Assembly: GCF_017591435.1 (NCBI RefSeq) | Contig: NC_059281.1 | Location: forward strand, 10,017,402-10,081,401 | Direction: 5' to 3' | Origin: Portunus trituberculatus | Taxonomy: Eukaryota > Arthropoda > Malacostraca > Decapoda > Portunidae | DNA length: 64,000 nt | Notes under the pieces: generated by a model | Told to the model about the DNA's origin: nothing | What the model saw: only the letters and a program-made list of their open reading frames with translations | Database searches by the model: none | Part shown: positions 49,516 through 63,155 of the stretch, piece by piece | Layout: every line of letters starts with the position of its first letter | Numbering within the stretch: the stretch's first letter is position 1 | Position numbers and translations under genes: made by a program

Positions 49516-49890
49516 TAATGGCCAATGCGTGGGTCTTTGTGTAACTCTTGATTTGCTTAATTTTCTTAGCTTCGTCGCTGAATGCCTCGACATGTTAACA
49601 TCCTTGCTTATTATATTGGAGAGAAATCTTCATACTTACGAAATACTTACGAAGTGCATCATGGCCTTGTGTGACTATTAATGTGTGTTTTTGTCTCTTT
49701 ATCTCATTTTATCTCCTTGATTTACATTGATGCCTTGACCAGGGAGAAATTGTTCTGAAGGATAAATGTCTTGAGTGTGGCGTTACAAAAGAGCTTGTCT
49801 GATCACCGCTGGCAGTCAGTCACCTACGTGCTATTCGTCAGAAATTAAGAGAGGCCTTGACATCAGCCACCACCAAAGCACCGCTGATCT

Positions 49891-50089
49891 TTAACTCCAG
49901 CACTACCATGACACATCTGGTTACTATTTGGTGATGTTATGCAGCTCCAGAAATTTATATGGGGATTAGAATAGTGAAAACTGGACCATTAATCTTCTGA
50001 CCTCCATAGATCCTTGCTAGAGTAAATAAAATCACCTAATCACACCCAAAACTCAAGGTAAAAATGCGTCTCAGTACTGAAGGGGTTAA
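49891..50089 (+). mobile_element. TTAA MITE, family M1, copy 6
   Basis: The left end is worn (TTAACTCCAGCACTACC) and the right end is well kept (TCAGTACTGAAGGGGTTAA). Internal landmarks are GGGGATTAGAATAGTGAAAA and CTGACCTCCATAGATCCTT. Confidence 0.83.
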
Positions 50090-50750
50090 TACGATCACCG
50101 ATTAGCAGGCGGCATTTGAAGGATCCATAAATACACTCCTAACTTGCCTATTGTTGTCTCTCATGTGTGTGGTGGTGGACGCCTTTCCCTTTCTGACCTC
50201 CCGCTCCTTCCCCGTTCCTGGTGCGGGGTGAGCGGTAGGCAGGGCGAGGTAGGCCGGTGAGGCAGGGCAAGGCAGGCAGGTGTGCAAGTCGGGGAGGCAT
50301 CAGGTGCTTATTAATATAGACATCTACTCATATATTTGAGTTTTTACCCTCTCCTGCCGTCCTCGCTCCGGTGGCTGTACGTGCCTGTCGCCGTGTCTGG
50401 CTACATTTTTTCCCTTTTTTTTTATTATTATGATCCTTGTTATTCATGTATAAAGGAGGCTAAAAATAAGTATTAGCCATCTTGATTGTTGTTTTCCTGT
50501 AAAAGATAATGAACTTGAAAGAGATGAGCTGAAATGCCAGTGGTTATGCCTTGATTAACCTTATCTTATTGATCTACTGCGATTGTTTGACTTCACTTCA
50601 CTGGCCTATAGTGCCTCGGGGTATACTTGAAGAGTATGTGTGGGAAGCGCCGTTCAGCTTCCACCCATTAACGGCGCAGGCAATTTTATTTATAGCGGTA
50701 CCCATATTACGCCCCATATCACCACCCAAGCGCATCTTTGGTGTTACCCC
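50090..50750. other. Gene-free stretch
   Basis: No gene, repeat family or regulatory motif is recognised between the MITE at 49891 and the purine-rich minisatellite. Confidence 0.5.
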
Positions 50751-50754
50751 TTAG

Positions 50755-51260
50755 AACCTGGATGGAGGGAGAATGTGTGAAGGGGAGGAAAAAGGTGAGG
50801 AAAGAAAGAGTCTCGACGTGTAAAAGGGAAAGAAAAGAAGAGGAAGGAAAGTGGGTGAGCGTAAGGGGAATGTGTGAAAGGGAGGAAAAGAAGAGGAAGG
50901 AAAATGTATCGAAGGGTGAGCGCGAGGGGAATGTGTGAAAGGAAGGAAAAGCAGAAGGAAGAGAATCGAGGGGTGAGCGCAAGAGGAACGTGTAAAAGGG
51001 AAAGAAAAGAAGAAATTAAGAGAATCAAGCTTATGGAAGGACTGAGAGCAAGAGGAATGTGTGAAAGGGAAAGAAAAGAAAACGAAGTGAAGAGAATAGA
51101 ACTTATGGAAAGGGTATGTGTTGTATGGGAAGAAAAAGATGAGAGAAAGAGAATCGAGCTAATGGGTAAGGGGAATGTGTAGAAGGAGGAAGAAAAGAAG
51201 AGGAAAGGGAAGAGAATTAAGCTTATGGAAGGGGTGAGGGCAAGGGCAATGTGAGATTAG
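50755..51260 (+). repeat. Purine-rich minisatellite
   Basis: Degenerate units of about 60-90 bases recur, each with GGAATGTGTGAAAGG, a GGAAAGAAAAGAAGA-like run and, in several, GAATCAAGCTTATGGAAGG. No coding role is apparent; the plus-strand frame encodes only Arg/Glu/Lys-rich sequence. Confidence 0.65.
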
Positions 51261-52283
51261 ACGACACCTAGCAAACTTCCTGTGGGCGCGGCAGTGATGC
51301 AGCTCATATCCCTGCCTCAAGGTGCCCTCCATGCCCCGCCTCTGTGCCACACTAATCTGCAGAGTGTGTAGATGCGTAGGACTCGTCATCCATCTTTATT
51401 AATGGCGATGGAAGATGTCTGTCCTCGTCTCTCTCTCTCTCTCTCTCTCTCTTGATGCGTATTTCTTTAATTTTCTCTCATTTTCTCTCATTTCTCCAGT
51501 TTTCTTCTTCTCTCTCATCTCTTCAGTTTCCTCCTTCTCTTCTCTCCTCTTCACTTGTCCATCCTCCTTCCTTCTCCTTCCTTCGTTGTCATTATATCAG
51601 TATATATTTTTCTTTCTCTCCTATTCCTCCTCCTCTTTTTCCTTCGTCCTTCGTCATTCTTATGCATTCCTTCTATCTCTCTTCCTCTTCCTGTAGCTTC
51701 CTCTCTTCTCGTTTTTATCTACTTATCTATATTCTTTTTCGTTATCATATTGTTTGGTCTTCTCCTCTTCCCTTTCCTCCCTTCTCCTTCTTCGTATCTG
51801 CTAATTTCAGCTTCCTGCTTGCTCAATTTACCTGTCCTTCATTCCTTCCTTTCCCCAATTCTTCTTCTTGTTCTCTATTTCCATCTTCCATTTTTTTTTC
51901 TCTCCTCTCCTTACTACTCATTCATTCCCGGTTTTCTGTCTTAATCTTTGTTTCTCCATGTTTACTTTGCTTTATTATAAGTATCTTTAGTTTTCTACTC
52001 CTATAGCTCTTCCTTGTCGTTCTTTTCCTCCTCTGCCTTCTCCTTTTCTTCCTCCTCCTTCTTCACTACTAGTTTAACCGCCTTTTTTTGTGTAGTGTTT
52101 ATAGGAAGAAGGAATTTGATGCCCCCAAGGATGTAGAAGCCACGATCGTTGGTGAATATCTTGTAGTCTGTCTGCTTGGAACATTGGTCAGGTTTCCCCA
52201 AGGTCATTCATTCCCCCCACGATCATGTTTGTTTCACTATTTACTACCTTTTATTTACATCTTTAGCGTGTCTTGTGAGTATG

Positions 52284-52285
<2 letters not shown>
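51261..52285. other. Gene-free, pyrimidine-rich stretch
   Basis: Long CTT/TCC-rich sequence from 51425 to 52080. A short more complex island at 52085-52200 has open frames on both strands, but I recognise no protein. Confidence 0.5.
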
Positions 52286-52563
<278 letters not shown>

Positions 52564-52978
52564 AAGTTGTTCCATCTGACAACTTTTTTTACAGCCATCA
52601 TGTGACTTATCCCCACTCCTCCTCCTCCTCCTCCTCCTCCTCCTCCTCCTGTAGTCTCGTGATCATGTGCTCATCGCTGGATGGCGCGCACCTTTTGCTT
52701 ACCTGGCACTAAGACTCAAGGTAAGCCAACCACGTCTTGCATCACGTTCCGCAGCTCCTTGCAAAAACCTTAGAAGTAAATAGAATAAACATCACTAGTT
52801 ACATTTTTTACTTATATATATGAATAAGAAGCAATTGATATTATAGTCCCTTGTGAATGCAATATACAGGTGGGCAACTAGTATAAACAGCTTTCATAAT
52901 GGAGTCTTTTTGGTAGAGGACTTGGATAGCGAATAGAACATGTGTTACTATGTAGTCTTTTACCTGTACAGCACCTCA

Positions 52979-53190
52979 ATTCAATACCCTCCAATAGACG
53001 CGTTTCCATATCTATTCTGCTTACTATTTGGTGATTTTATACAGCTTCAGAAACTTATGTGGGGGTTAAAATAGTAAAGTCTCTGGCCATTAATCTTCTG
53101 ACCTCCATACACCATTGCTAATGTCAATAAAATCGTCTAATCACACGCAAAACTCAAGGTAAAAATACATCCCACTACTAAAAGGGTTAA
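52979..53190 (+). mobile_element. TTAA MITE, family M1, copy 7
   Basis: The left end is decayed near TCAATACCCTCCAATAGACG; the right end CTACTAAAAGGGTTAA keeps the TTAA. Internal order is the same as copy 4. Confidence 0.8.
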
Positions 53191-53311
53191 TGAATAGAAT
53201 AAACGTGCCTTATACCTAACCATTTCTAATATAACGTAATAGAAGACGTGATAATCTTCTACCAGTACAATAATATCTAAATAAATTAATGTTTTCGTGT
53301 ACCTAACATTC

Positions 53312-53520
53312 TTAAACCCTTCAGTACTGGAATGTTTTTTTACCATGAGTTTTGAGTATGATTAGACTATTTACATTAAGAAGGGTCTATGGAGGTCAGA
53401 GGGTTAATGGCTACAGTCTTAACTATTCTAATCCCCAACATAAGTTTCTGAAGCTGTATAAAACCACCAAATAGTCACCAGAATAAATATAAAAATGCGT
53501 CATGGTACTGAAGGGGCTAA
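53312..53520 (-). mobile_element. TTAA MITE, family M1, copy 8
   Basis: TTAAACCCTTCAGTACTGG on the left and GGTACTGAAGGGGCTAA on the right. The interior is in reverse orientation (GAGTTTTGAGTATGATTAGA, GGGTCTATGGAGGTCAGAGG). Confidence 0.85.
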
Positions 53521-53883
53521 TACGTATAAATAACACTAGATTTGCCTGTTACCAGTCTCATTTAAGACGTGTTAGCCAGCATGTGTTTTGTGGCAACCAT
53601 GAGCGGTAAGAATGTAGAGTCCGTGTGAGAATCAGTCATCATGTCACTTGATCGCTGTGGTCCACGTGTTTTTATTGCAGGTAGAAGGTATTGTTTTCCC
53701 TCCGCCGCCTTGACCGCATTACCTCCAGAGCGTGAGTGTTGCGTGAGCTCGGTTTGTTGTTTGACTGTTTGAAGAGAATGTTACAAGGTACTGTTGGGTA
53801 AAAAATGTACACTTTACCGAGAGCTGCGTGGAAATAAGATATAGAAGCATGAAAAGTAAAATATAAAGTGTGTTATATATATT

Positions 53884-54057
53884 ACTTGATTTTTGGGTGT
53901 ACTTAGACGATTTTATTTGCATTAGAAAGGGTCTATGGAGGTCAAACGATCAATGGCCAGAGTCTTCACTATTGTAATCCTAACATATGTTTCTGAAGCT
54001 TTATAAAATCCCCAAATAGTAACCAGAATGAATATGAAAACGCTCTCTGCAGATTTA
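53884..54057 (-). mobile_element. TTAA MITE, family M1, copy 9 (ends decayed)
   Basis: Internal sequence is clear (TTAGACGATTTTATTTGCAT, GGGTCTATGGAGGTCAAACG, CCAGAATGAATATGAAAACG), but neither terminal repeat is intact. Confidence 0.72.
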
Positions 54058-54296
54058 ATTTTTTTTCGTTACATTAAGACAAAGTTGAATGTAAATGCGT
54101 TGTCATCTAGTCAGTGAGAGAGTGTGGTGGTCAGACGCCTTGGCTACGGTAACTCAGCAGCTTCCCTGACGAACGTGATTCAGTTGGGGTTTCGTATCGT
54201 TGAGGAACCTTTCGAGCGAGTGTGGGGCTTCAGTTCCGCCGGTGTAGTACATGATCAATCATACCACTGAGAGACCTTTCCTGTATTGTATGTGTT

Positions 54297-54334
54297 GGGT
54301 TAGGTTAGGCTAGGTTAGGTTAGATTACGTTAGA
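54297..54334 (+). repeat. Short interstitial TTAGG-like tract
   Basis: GGGTTAGGTTAGGCTAGG followed by TTAGGTTAGATTACGTTAG, about six or seven units of TTAGG with substitutions. TTAGG is the usual arthropod telomere repeat; here it is short, imperfect and internal. Confidence 0.6.
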
Positions 54335-54645
54335 ACAAGCGACCAAAGCAAAAAGCATCAAGCATCTACTGTAAATTAGACAGTTTTTCTGATTTATTTA
54401 TTTTTTAAACTCATAAGCAGCTGGTAAAATGATAATCTTTATTTGGAGAATTGCATCAGCAGTGACCAAAGGAGCAAGTTCTGTCCTGAAGGCCTGCATG
54501 TGTTGACGTGTCACGTGATGAGTGGGGAGTGAGATGGTGGCAAGGAACATTGTAGCGAGGCACGTGATATGACCACCCTCATTACGTCACCTGGGCGTGC
54601 GTCACTAGGACAGAAGGGCAACGGGTGGTGAGGAGCGCTTTATCA

Positions 54646-54684
<39 letters not shown>

Positions 54685-55118
54685 TGAAGGGCAGGAGGAA
54701 AACTTGATATCAGTTACGAGAAAATATTCCAGTAAGCAGCAAACAGGATGTGTTATATTGTTAAGAAGGCTTCCATGGTGCAACTCTTTGTCCAAGGCCT
54801 TCCCAGGTGATCTCGTCAGCATGACAACGCTCACTCAGGCAGGAGGGGGCGAGGTCCAAAGGCGACACCTGCTATGTCATTGTATATAATATTTGTGTGT
54901 GTGTGTGTGTGTGTGTGTGTATGATGTAATGAAAGCGATAGATTCTTTTGGTGCCTGACGTCCTATCATGACAAGGTGGAGGCAGAGGAGTGGCAGAGTG
55001 CTCGTGAAGCAGAACCTGAGATAGCAACAACGTATATCGACACAACCATCTTTAAGAGAACTGGTATTTTAATTGGGCCTTTTTTAATCTTTTGTTGTCC
55101 TTGGCTGGTTTTCCCTCT

Positions 55119-55202
<84 letters not shown>

Positions 55203-56018
55203 TATTGTAGAAGCTTTGTAATGATGACCGTAGCTGTGACATTAAGCTGTTATAGTAAGATTGTGGATGGCTAGCTTTGAATAATAATCGAAACAGTGTC
55301 GAGTGAGGCGTGATAAATAATGACCCATTACAGTTATCGCTGGAGGGAGGCTCAGGCTGTCTTGCTCGTGTCAGGCGGGCGAGGAGCTATATAGGCCTGC
55401 TCAGCTCATAAGCTAGCGTCCTCCCGGTAAGGAGTCTGGCACCATCTTAACAAAACAAACACAATTATTTAATTCCAAACCTATTCTGTGAAACGTCCAG
55501 TCACCATTTATGTCATGGTTTGCCTTCATAAAAAGCTTGAGCAAGTTGTTTTGGCCCAGGCGGCTGCTTGCATGGGGGCGGTGGATGCATGACGCGGCGC
55601 GGCGTGGAGGGCACCTTCAGGGCTGGCGCCCTCAAAATCATGCAAGCTGACGCAATGACTTCTTATTCAGTTTTATTCTCGTTTATTTACCAGTGACGTG
55701 TTATTTGTCCTGCACATTTACATCCGTGTCTTTTGTTAATTCTTATGCTTTGTATTGCGCCACCGACACTTGGACACGAGTCTTCCGCAGCTTTACACTG
55801 GTGAACACAACGGCGTGTGTTACATCAGTGTATTTCAAGTATTTGCATGGGAATCATCGCCTCTGTGGTCATTCCCGGATCTCATGGCAACTCTCCACTC
55901 GTCGTTGGGTCTCTGGGTGGGATTCTTTCGAGATGTAGATTAGAGAGGATGGTAAAATTCGGTTATTAAATTGCAAAGTGTGCGGGAAACAAATTATTGA
56001 CTGAGGAGTTACTGTAAA
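54335..56018. other. Gene-free stretch with GT and TA microsatellites
   Basis: (GT)n near 54648-54679 and 54893-54920 and (TA)n 55123-55198. CTATATAGG near 55388, followed about 20 bases later by TCAGCTCATA, could be a core promoter, but no downstream gene is recognised. Confidence 0.5.
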
Positions 56019-56230
56019 CTAAAACTCTTCAGTACAGAACGCATTTTCATATTCATTCTGCTCACTGTTTACTGATTTCATACAACTTCAGAAACACATG
56101 TTGTGATTAAAATAGTAAAGATTCTGACCATTAATCTTTTGACCTCCATAGATCCTTCCTAATGCAAATAAAGTCGTCTAATCACACCCAAAAATGAAGG
56201 TAAAAATGCGTCTCAATTTTAAAGGTTTAA
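56019..56230 (+). mobile_element. TTAA MITE, family M1, copy 10
   Basis: The left end AACTCTTCAGTACAGAACGC is worn and the right end AAAGGTTTAA is partial. The inside is well kept (CCATAGATCCTTCCTAATGC, AAAGTCGTCTAATCACACCC). Confidence 0.8.
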
Positions 56231-56536
56231 GACTAAGAGCTGAGTTTCGCACCATAGAGCAGCGACCGGTGATGAGCGAGCGTGGTAGAATAAGAGGAGG
56301 GCGGGAAGGTACTGAAAGGAAGAAATGAACGGTGATTATTTAAGAGACGCTTAACTGAGGGTCTTCCGCCGGGGTGTTACTTAGGAAAGGGGGTGAGAAG
56401 GAAAGCCAGGGGAGCCAAGAAAGCCAGACTAGAGTTGAGGTCAAGGATCTGGCTGAGGTCAAGGGTCAGAGTCAGCCTGATAAACCTTGACACAGGGAAG
56501 GACGACCCACCACGGACCGCCTCAGCCTTCCCTCAG

Positions 56537-56600
56537 CGGTATATAAAGGTTGTAGGTCTTGGTGTCGCCCGTGAGTGTAAGAAAGGTAGGAAAAGTGAGT
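56537..56600 (+). promoter_or_regulatory. Possible TATA-type core promoter without a recognised gene
   Basis: GGTATATAAAGG at about 56538 fits a TATA box, and a possible splice donor (AAG|GTAGGA) follows near 56585. No coding exon downstream is recognised, so this may be chance. Confidence 0.18.
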
Positions 56601-56888
56601 GGTGAGTGTGCGGACGAGATTGCGCTCCCCGACACGATTTTGGAGGACAAGGTGAAAGAAGGAGGCGGAAGGAAAGGCCGGCCAGTGAGCTGCGTATATG
56701 ACCTCTGAGTTGATGTAGGGAAAAAAAAATGACACGTTTCAGAAATAGCTTGTATAAGAAGCGAACGTGCATCTTGTCAAGAGGCCGCACAGTGCAAGGC
56801 CGCGGTGGTGTGATGTGGTGTGGTGGTGGTGTGGTGTGGTGTGGTGTGATCATAAATGGCACATCCTGAAATCAACGTTTAAAATCTA

Positions 56889-57040
<152 letters not shown>

Positions 57041-57769
57041 AAAGATAAATAGCTGATATCCAAATTCATCCATCAAAAATATTTTACACCAATCCAACAA
57101 ACTTATTTCAAGATTCGCAACCACAATGATATTTTTTTCGTGTGCATTGTTGGAAGAGAATCGTGATGGTGGTGACGGTGGTGGTGATGGTGGTGATGGT
57201 GGTGGTGGTGGTGGGGGCGTGAGGACTCGATGCTGTCACTGACCTTGCGATGGCTGGCTTACCCTTGAGCAGTGATGGTGAAGGAGATCGAGGGGAAGGA
57301 GGCGACCACGACATGAAGGAACAGCTGTGTGAGGGGAGAAGGAAGAGGTAGGATGACAGGAGACGCTTCGATGCTTCTGCCGCCCTTCCTTTCCCCCCCC
57401 CCCACACACACACACACACATACGCACGCACGTTTGTCTATTTGTATTTGTGTCTATCTATATTCCTCACCCTCTGTCTTTCTGTCCGTCTGTCTGTATG
57501 TCTGTGTGTCTGTGTGTCTGTCTGTCTGTCTGTCACCTTACCATCTTTTTATCCCCTTTGTTAAGTTCACGTTGCATCACAAACACGTTATTTTTTTTCC
57601 CTTCTTCTTTTCCTTGACTTTTTTTTCGACTATAATAGAAAAAAAAGCGTTGATTTTTTACATGTTATATTGTGAAAGGGATGCAGCTTTTTGTAATCTA
57701 TTTTTTGTTATGGTATGGGTTGAAAAATATAGAGATAAAAACCGTCCACAAAAATAAAATGATGAAAAG

Positions 57770-58510
57770 AAAAAGAAAAGGAAAAGAAAAGGAAAAAGAA
57801 AAAAAAATGCTTACTGGAGTCCATACTTGGCATTATTTTCCATAGAGAACGTTAAAGAGTAGAATACAGTAATGAAAAAATAATGAAATGATGGAAAGGA
57901 TAGAGTACAGTAATAAAAATTAATAAAATCATGAAAAGGAAAAGGAAAGAAAAAAAAGATAACTCATACTAGGCATTATTTTTTTTTCCATATAGAACAT
58001 TAAAGGATAGAATACAGTAATAAAAAGAAACAAAATAAGAATGATGAAAGGAAAAGAAAAGAAAAAAAACTGCTTACTTGAGTCCATACATATTTATAGG
58101 CATTATTTTTCCATAGAGAACATTAAAAATAGCATAGAGGAATAAAAACATAAATAAAAACAACTGATCCGTATTTTCCATCAAGTAAAACAAAAATTAC
58201 TGAAACCTGCAAGAAAAACTAAACAAAAAAACACATTACTTAAGAAACTGGGAACATTGAAAAAATAGAATACAAAATAAAAAAGAAAAATAGATAAAAA
58301 CTGATACGTATTTTCCATCAAGTAAAACAAAAATTACTGAAACCTACAAGAAACACTAAACAAAAAACTGGGAACATTGAAAAATAACACACAAGAAATA
58401 GAAATAACTATCACGCATTTTCCATCAATTAGAAAAAAAAATTACTAAAACTTACAAGCAAAACTAAACAAAAAGAACATTACTTAAGAAACCAGGAGCC
58501 AAAAATTGTG
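57770..58510 (+). repeat. A-rich minisatellites, two unit types
   Basis: From 57770 to about 58140, units of about 130-150 bases share GGCATTATTTT, CCATA(G/T)AGAAC and AGAATACAGTAAT. From 58147 to about 58500, units of about 120 bases share TTTTCCATCAAGTAAAACAA and AAATTACTGAAACCT. Another partial unit of the second type appears after the SINE, near 58915. Confidence 0.65.
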
Positions 58511-58630
58511 TTTATAGGGTGTTTTGATGTGAGAAAATGTGTTCAGGGTATTTTGTGATGAAGATGTATACTTTATGTGGTATTTTGGCTTGAGTAAGTG
58601 TGTTTTCTGAATTTTTATTGATTTATTTAT

Positions 58631-58834
58631 ACCATGTGGGCTTTTCACGGAAATTTATGGGCTAAAGGGGGATACTTTTTGGGGTACCTCCTATCTCAAA
58701 GCCCATCGACTAAGAAACCCTTGCCCCGAGTGAGGAAGCCCAACCTACACTCGGACCGTGGACAGGATTCGAACCCGTGCGCTTGGAGAACCCTCGGACC
58801 CCAAAGCACGCATGGTTCCACTGTACCACGTCGA
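58631..58834 (-). mobile_element. tRNA-derived SINE, family B, copy 2
   Basis: On the minus strand the head reads GACGTGGTACAGTGGAACCA, the B box is CGGGTTCGAATCCTGTCCAC, and the body continues through AGTGTAGGTTGGGCTTCCTC to TTTCCGTGAAAAGCCCACAT. It includes head bases missing in the 40.8 kb copy. It lies within or beside an A-rich minisatellite. Confidence 0.82.
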
Positions 58835-59186
58835 TTTTCTGAAGTAAAAAGTGTCTTGAGGATAATTTGGGGTAAGAATCTGTTTTTTTTTTTTTTTGGC
58901 AAACAGAACAAAGACTACTGAAACCTACAAGAATACTAAACAAAAAAGAGGATTACGTAAGGAACTGTGGTTGGAACTTAAGTCTTTTCTCGTACTTCAA
59001 GTCATCTCATCCTGAATTATAATGATTTCCACCTCTTCTGTACAAACGAGAGAGGTCTGTGGTGAACTGCTTGCCGTGGTCTGTGGTGGTTAGTGTTGAA
59101 ATTCCGCGTAACGAGGCACTATGTGGTTGCACTGAGAGGGAGAATAAAGTGAGAGTGTCCGAGTGAGAGGTGGGAGAGAGTGAAAT

Positions 59187-59392
<206 letters not shown>

Positions 59393-59620
59393 TGGTGACG
59401 TCTATGCCTTTTCTAATCTTGTTACACCATCAAAAGGTATTATCATCACCACCACTAACATCACCATCATTACCGTCACCACCATTCCTAGTTCCCCGGT
59501 GTTGCAGTCTCTGGCGCCTCACTGTAGCCATCTGGTGGGAAGTGATCATGGTAACTGTCACGTGTCGATGCTCTCTCCTCTGGGCGCCATATGACCTCGT
59601 GTTGTTGCTCAAAAATGCAG

Positions 59621-59834
59621 TTAATCCCTTTAGTATCAGGATGCGTTTTCATATTCATTCTGGTTACTATTTAGTGATTTCATGCAGCTTCAGAATCTTA
59701 TGTGGAGGATTAAAATAGTGAAGACTCCGGCCATTAATCTTCTGACATCCATAGACCCTTCCTAATGTAAATAAAATCGTTTAATCACTCCCAAAACTCA
59801 AGGTAAAAATGCGTTCCAGTACTGAAGGAGTCAA
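59621..59834 (+). mobile_element. TTAA MITE, family M1, copy 11
   Basis: TTAATCCCTTTAGTATCAGG on the left and CCAGTACTGAAGGAGTCAA on the right, with the full family interior (ATTTAGTGATTTCATGCAGC, AAATAAAATCGTTTAATCAC). Confidence 0.85.
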
Positions 59835-60312
59835 GGGATCAATTATTCTTGCTGTTTTGTTCATGTATCTATCCTCTTCTTGTTCTTCTTGTTATTGTTG
59901 TTCTTCTTGTTCTTGTTGCTTTTCTTGCTCTTGTTCTTCTTGTTTTTCTTTTTCTTCTTTTCTACTTCTTCTTTTCTTCTTGTTCTTGTTCCTGTCCTTG
60001 TTTCTGTTCCTATTCCTGTTCTTCTTGTTCTTGTTTTTTGTCCTTTTTTCCTCTCGTTCTTATTCCTGTTCTTGTTCTTGTTCATCTTCCTACGACCTTT
60101 TTTCCTACTGTGTAATAAGTAAGGTCAGCCAGTCGAGTTAACTTTTTTTTTCATTCTGTTCCTATTCATTATATCCTCTTCCTGTAGTTCGAGTTTATTG
60201 ATGTCACGTATCTATGGCTTGTTTTAGAACGTGCTGCCAAATGATAAATTATGTATTCACGCTAAGACATATCAGTTTGTATGACGCGAAATTGTACACA
60301 TTGTAAAAAGTT

Positions 60313-60485
60313 GATGTGGTGATGTGGAAACTTGTGAATATTCGGGATTTTGTTAAGATTACATTAGTTTCCTGTGCGCTTCGAAATGAATTGCACAGAT
60401 GTAAAATCGATGTGGTGATGTGGAAACTTGTGAATATTCGGGATTTTGTTAAGATTACATTAGTTTCCTGTGCGCTTCGAAATGA
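60313..60485 (+). repeat. Perfect 77-base direct duplication
   Basis: 60313-60389 and 60409-60485 are identical, starting GATGTGGTGATGTGGAAACT and ending GTGCGCTTCGAAATGA, separated by 19 bases. No coding frame is recognised across it. Confidence 0.9.
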
Positions 60486-60655
60486 GATGTGAAATAAGAA
60501 AGGGGTAAAAAAAGAAAAACAAATTCATATTGGTATTTTTTTCTATTTTTTTATAAGAAAATCATCACAGTTTATTTCATGTTGGTAGTCAAGGAAAAGA
60601 AAAAAAAAGACGTTTTTGTGTCCGTGTATGGATGTTGCACACGGGAAAACTCCTC

Positions 60656-60659
<4 letters not shown>

Positions 60660-60729
<70 letters not shown>

Positions 60730-60822
60730 AAGAAAGAAGAAAAAAAAGAGCTAAAAAAAATAGATGGTGAGGCAAGACGGGACAAAAGAAAAAAAGAGAG
60801 AAAAAATGACGAGCAGATCCGG

Positions 60823-60916
<94 letters not shown>
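60660..60916. repeat. (CT)n and (CA)n microsatellites
   Basis: (CT)n 60660-60726 and (CA)n 60824-60916. Confidence 0.95.
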
Positions 60917-60918
<2 letters not shown>

Positions 60919-61800
60919 CATTCTTATCCATAAATTCATCTAGTGTTAATATATAAAAGTTCTTTATTGACTCAGTACTGACAAGCTGCTTACTGACTCC
61001 ACTCCAGTCATCTACCAATCATTTGAGAATCAGTCACATCTTATCTCCCTTTCAGTCTAACTTTAACGAGCTTGAATTCCTTACTTCTGGTTCGTTTTCT
61101 TATCAGTAACCGTGAGAATGTTATACCTGCCTCACCGTCCCTTGCTAATCATGTAAAGCTGTGAGAGGAAGCCTTCCCTCCACCAGTCCGCTTCAGATAA
61201 AGCTTTCCTATTGCCGCGTACTTTTCTTCACGGTTCAGTTCATCCTCCGTGAATTACTACACTGATTAATGTACGCTGCAACTTTTTTTGAGCCCAGATA
61301 CCTTATGGAAATTTATTGCTTAGCTACAGAGGAGAGGAGGGAAAGAGATAGGAAGAGGGAGAGGGAGTAGGGAAGGAAGTGTAAAGGTGTTCCTGGCGTA
61401 GTGTGGTCCAGTGTTAGTTTTTCTCAAGACTCGTAAAGTGAAAACTCAATTCATCATCACGAACACTTGCTCTCAGATTCAGTCCAAGGTTAATGCAAAA
61501 ATGTGGGTAATATTTTTGTGGTGTTTCTTTCCAGCTTGCAAAACTTTCGACTCTCTTCTCTCTCTCTTCGCATTTTGTGGTGTCAAGGAGAAGCCAATTC
61601 ATGTAGCAGGAATGAGAACAGCTACAATAATAACAACAAAAACAGTAACAGTAATACTAGTAACATTTGTGGTGCCAGGGAAAGATCTTACATGTAACAG
61701 GAATAAGAGAAAACAGCTACAATAACAACAACAATAATAACAACAACACTAATACAACAATAACAACAACACCAACAACAAAAAACCACAACAGCAATAA
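60917..61800. other. Gene-free stretch
   Basis: No domain or repeat family recognised. AC/AAT-rich sequence begins near 61620 and leads into the CAA array. Confidence 0.5.
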
Positions 61801-61802
61801 CA

Positions 61803-61986
<184 letters not shown>

Positions 61987-62289
61987 AATAACAACACCAC
62001 CAACAGCAACAAGAAACCACTGAACCACAACTCAGAAATAACAACAACAATAACAACAACACTCATACAACAATAACAACAACACCAACAACAAAAAAAA
62101 AACACAAGAACACTAATACACCAACACCACCACCACCACCAACAACAACACCAACACCAACACCAACAAATATACCACTGAACCACAACTCACAAATTAC
62201 AATAACAACAACAACAACACTAATACAACAACAACACCAACAACACCACCAACAGCAACAAAAAAACACTCAGCCACACCTCAATAACA

Positions 62290-63087
62290 CAACATGCATA
62301 TTTCCGGGAACTTTTAAAACACCTAGTTAATTTTCAGGCCACAGTTTACTTCCCTTATTAAACTCTCAAGGTAGAAATGGCCTTTATTTGTATTCCCCGC
62401 AGCGTGCAAAGAGCAACCCTCCTTACGTACTTATCTACTGGTGCCCACTCACTCACCTGGGCTGGGACGGTATGGGGAAGAGGAGAGAAGAGTGGGAGAA
62501 CGGGAGGGGGAGGTGCCAAGGTAAGAAATGAAGGATGGAGAGGCTGGAAGTGAAGGGAGAATCAGTAAGGAAGGATGGGAAAGGAAGGAGGAAGAACTGG
62601 GAAGGCATGGGAGAGGGATACTGATGAAGGAGTAAATGAAAGGGCGGCAGCGGAAGGGGTGAGGCATTGTCAGGTGGAGTGATGCGAGGGGGTGAGGGAA
62701 GGGGAGGCACTGAAGGGCTGGGGAAAGGGAAGGGGAGGAGGGTAGAGAGACGAAGCTACTTTCAAGGTTATAGTAGAGTGGAGAAGATGGGAAGTAGAAT
62801 GTGTCGACGAAAATAGAAACAGGGTGGGGGAGAGGGAGAGGGAGAGGGAGAGAGAGAGAGGGAGAGTGGCGGTGAGGTGAGGTCGCGGAATGAATGGGAT
62901 CACAAGAGGGAGAGGGAGAGGGAGGAGGAGGAGGAGGAGGAGGAGGAGGAGGAGAAGAGGTAGAGGGAATAGAAAATGAGGGACATGAAGGAGTGAGGAG
63001 AGAAAACAAGGGCATTTTAAGTAGGAAAAGAGTAATTTTGAATGAGGAATGTGAGGAATGGAGAGGAATTTAGTGAGTAATTGAAAT

Positions 63088-63155
<68 letters not shown>

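Noticed and set aside
52085..52207. Possible exon on either strand in a more complex island (plus-strand frame at 52088; minus-strand frame ending 52001)
   Set aside because: Both frames are short and match no family I recognise. Splice-like sites exist but no neighbouring exon.
55385..55430. TATA-like box and splice-donor-like site
   Set aside because: No coding exon can be connected to it.
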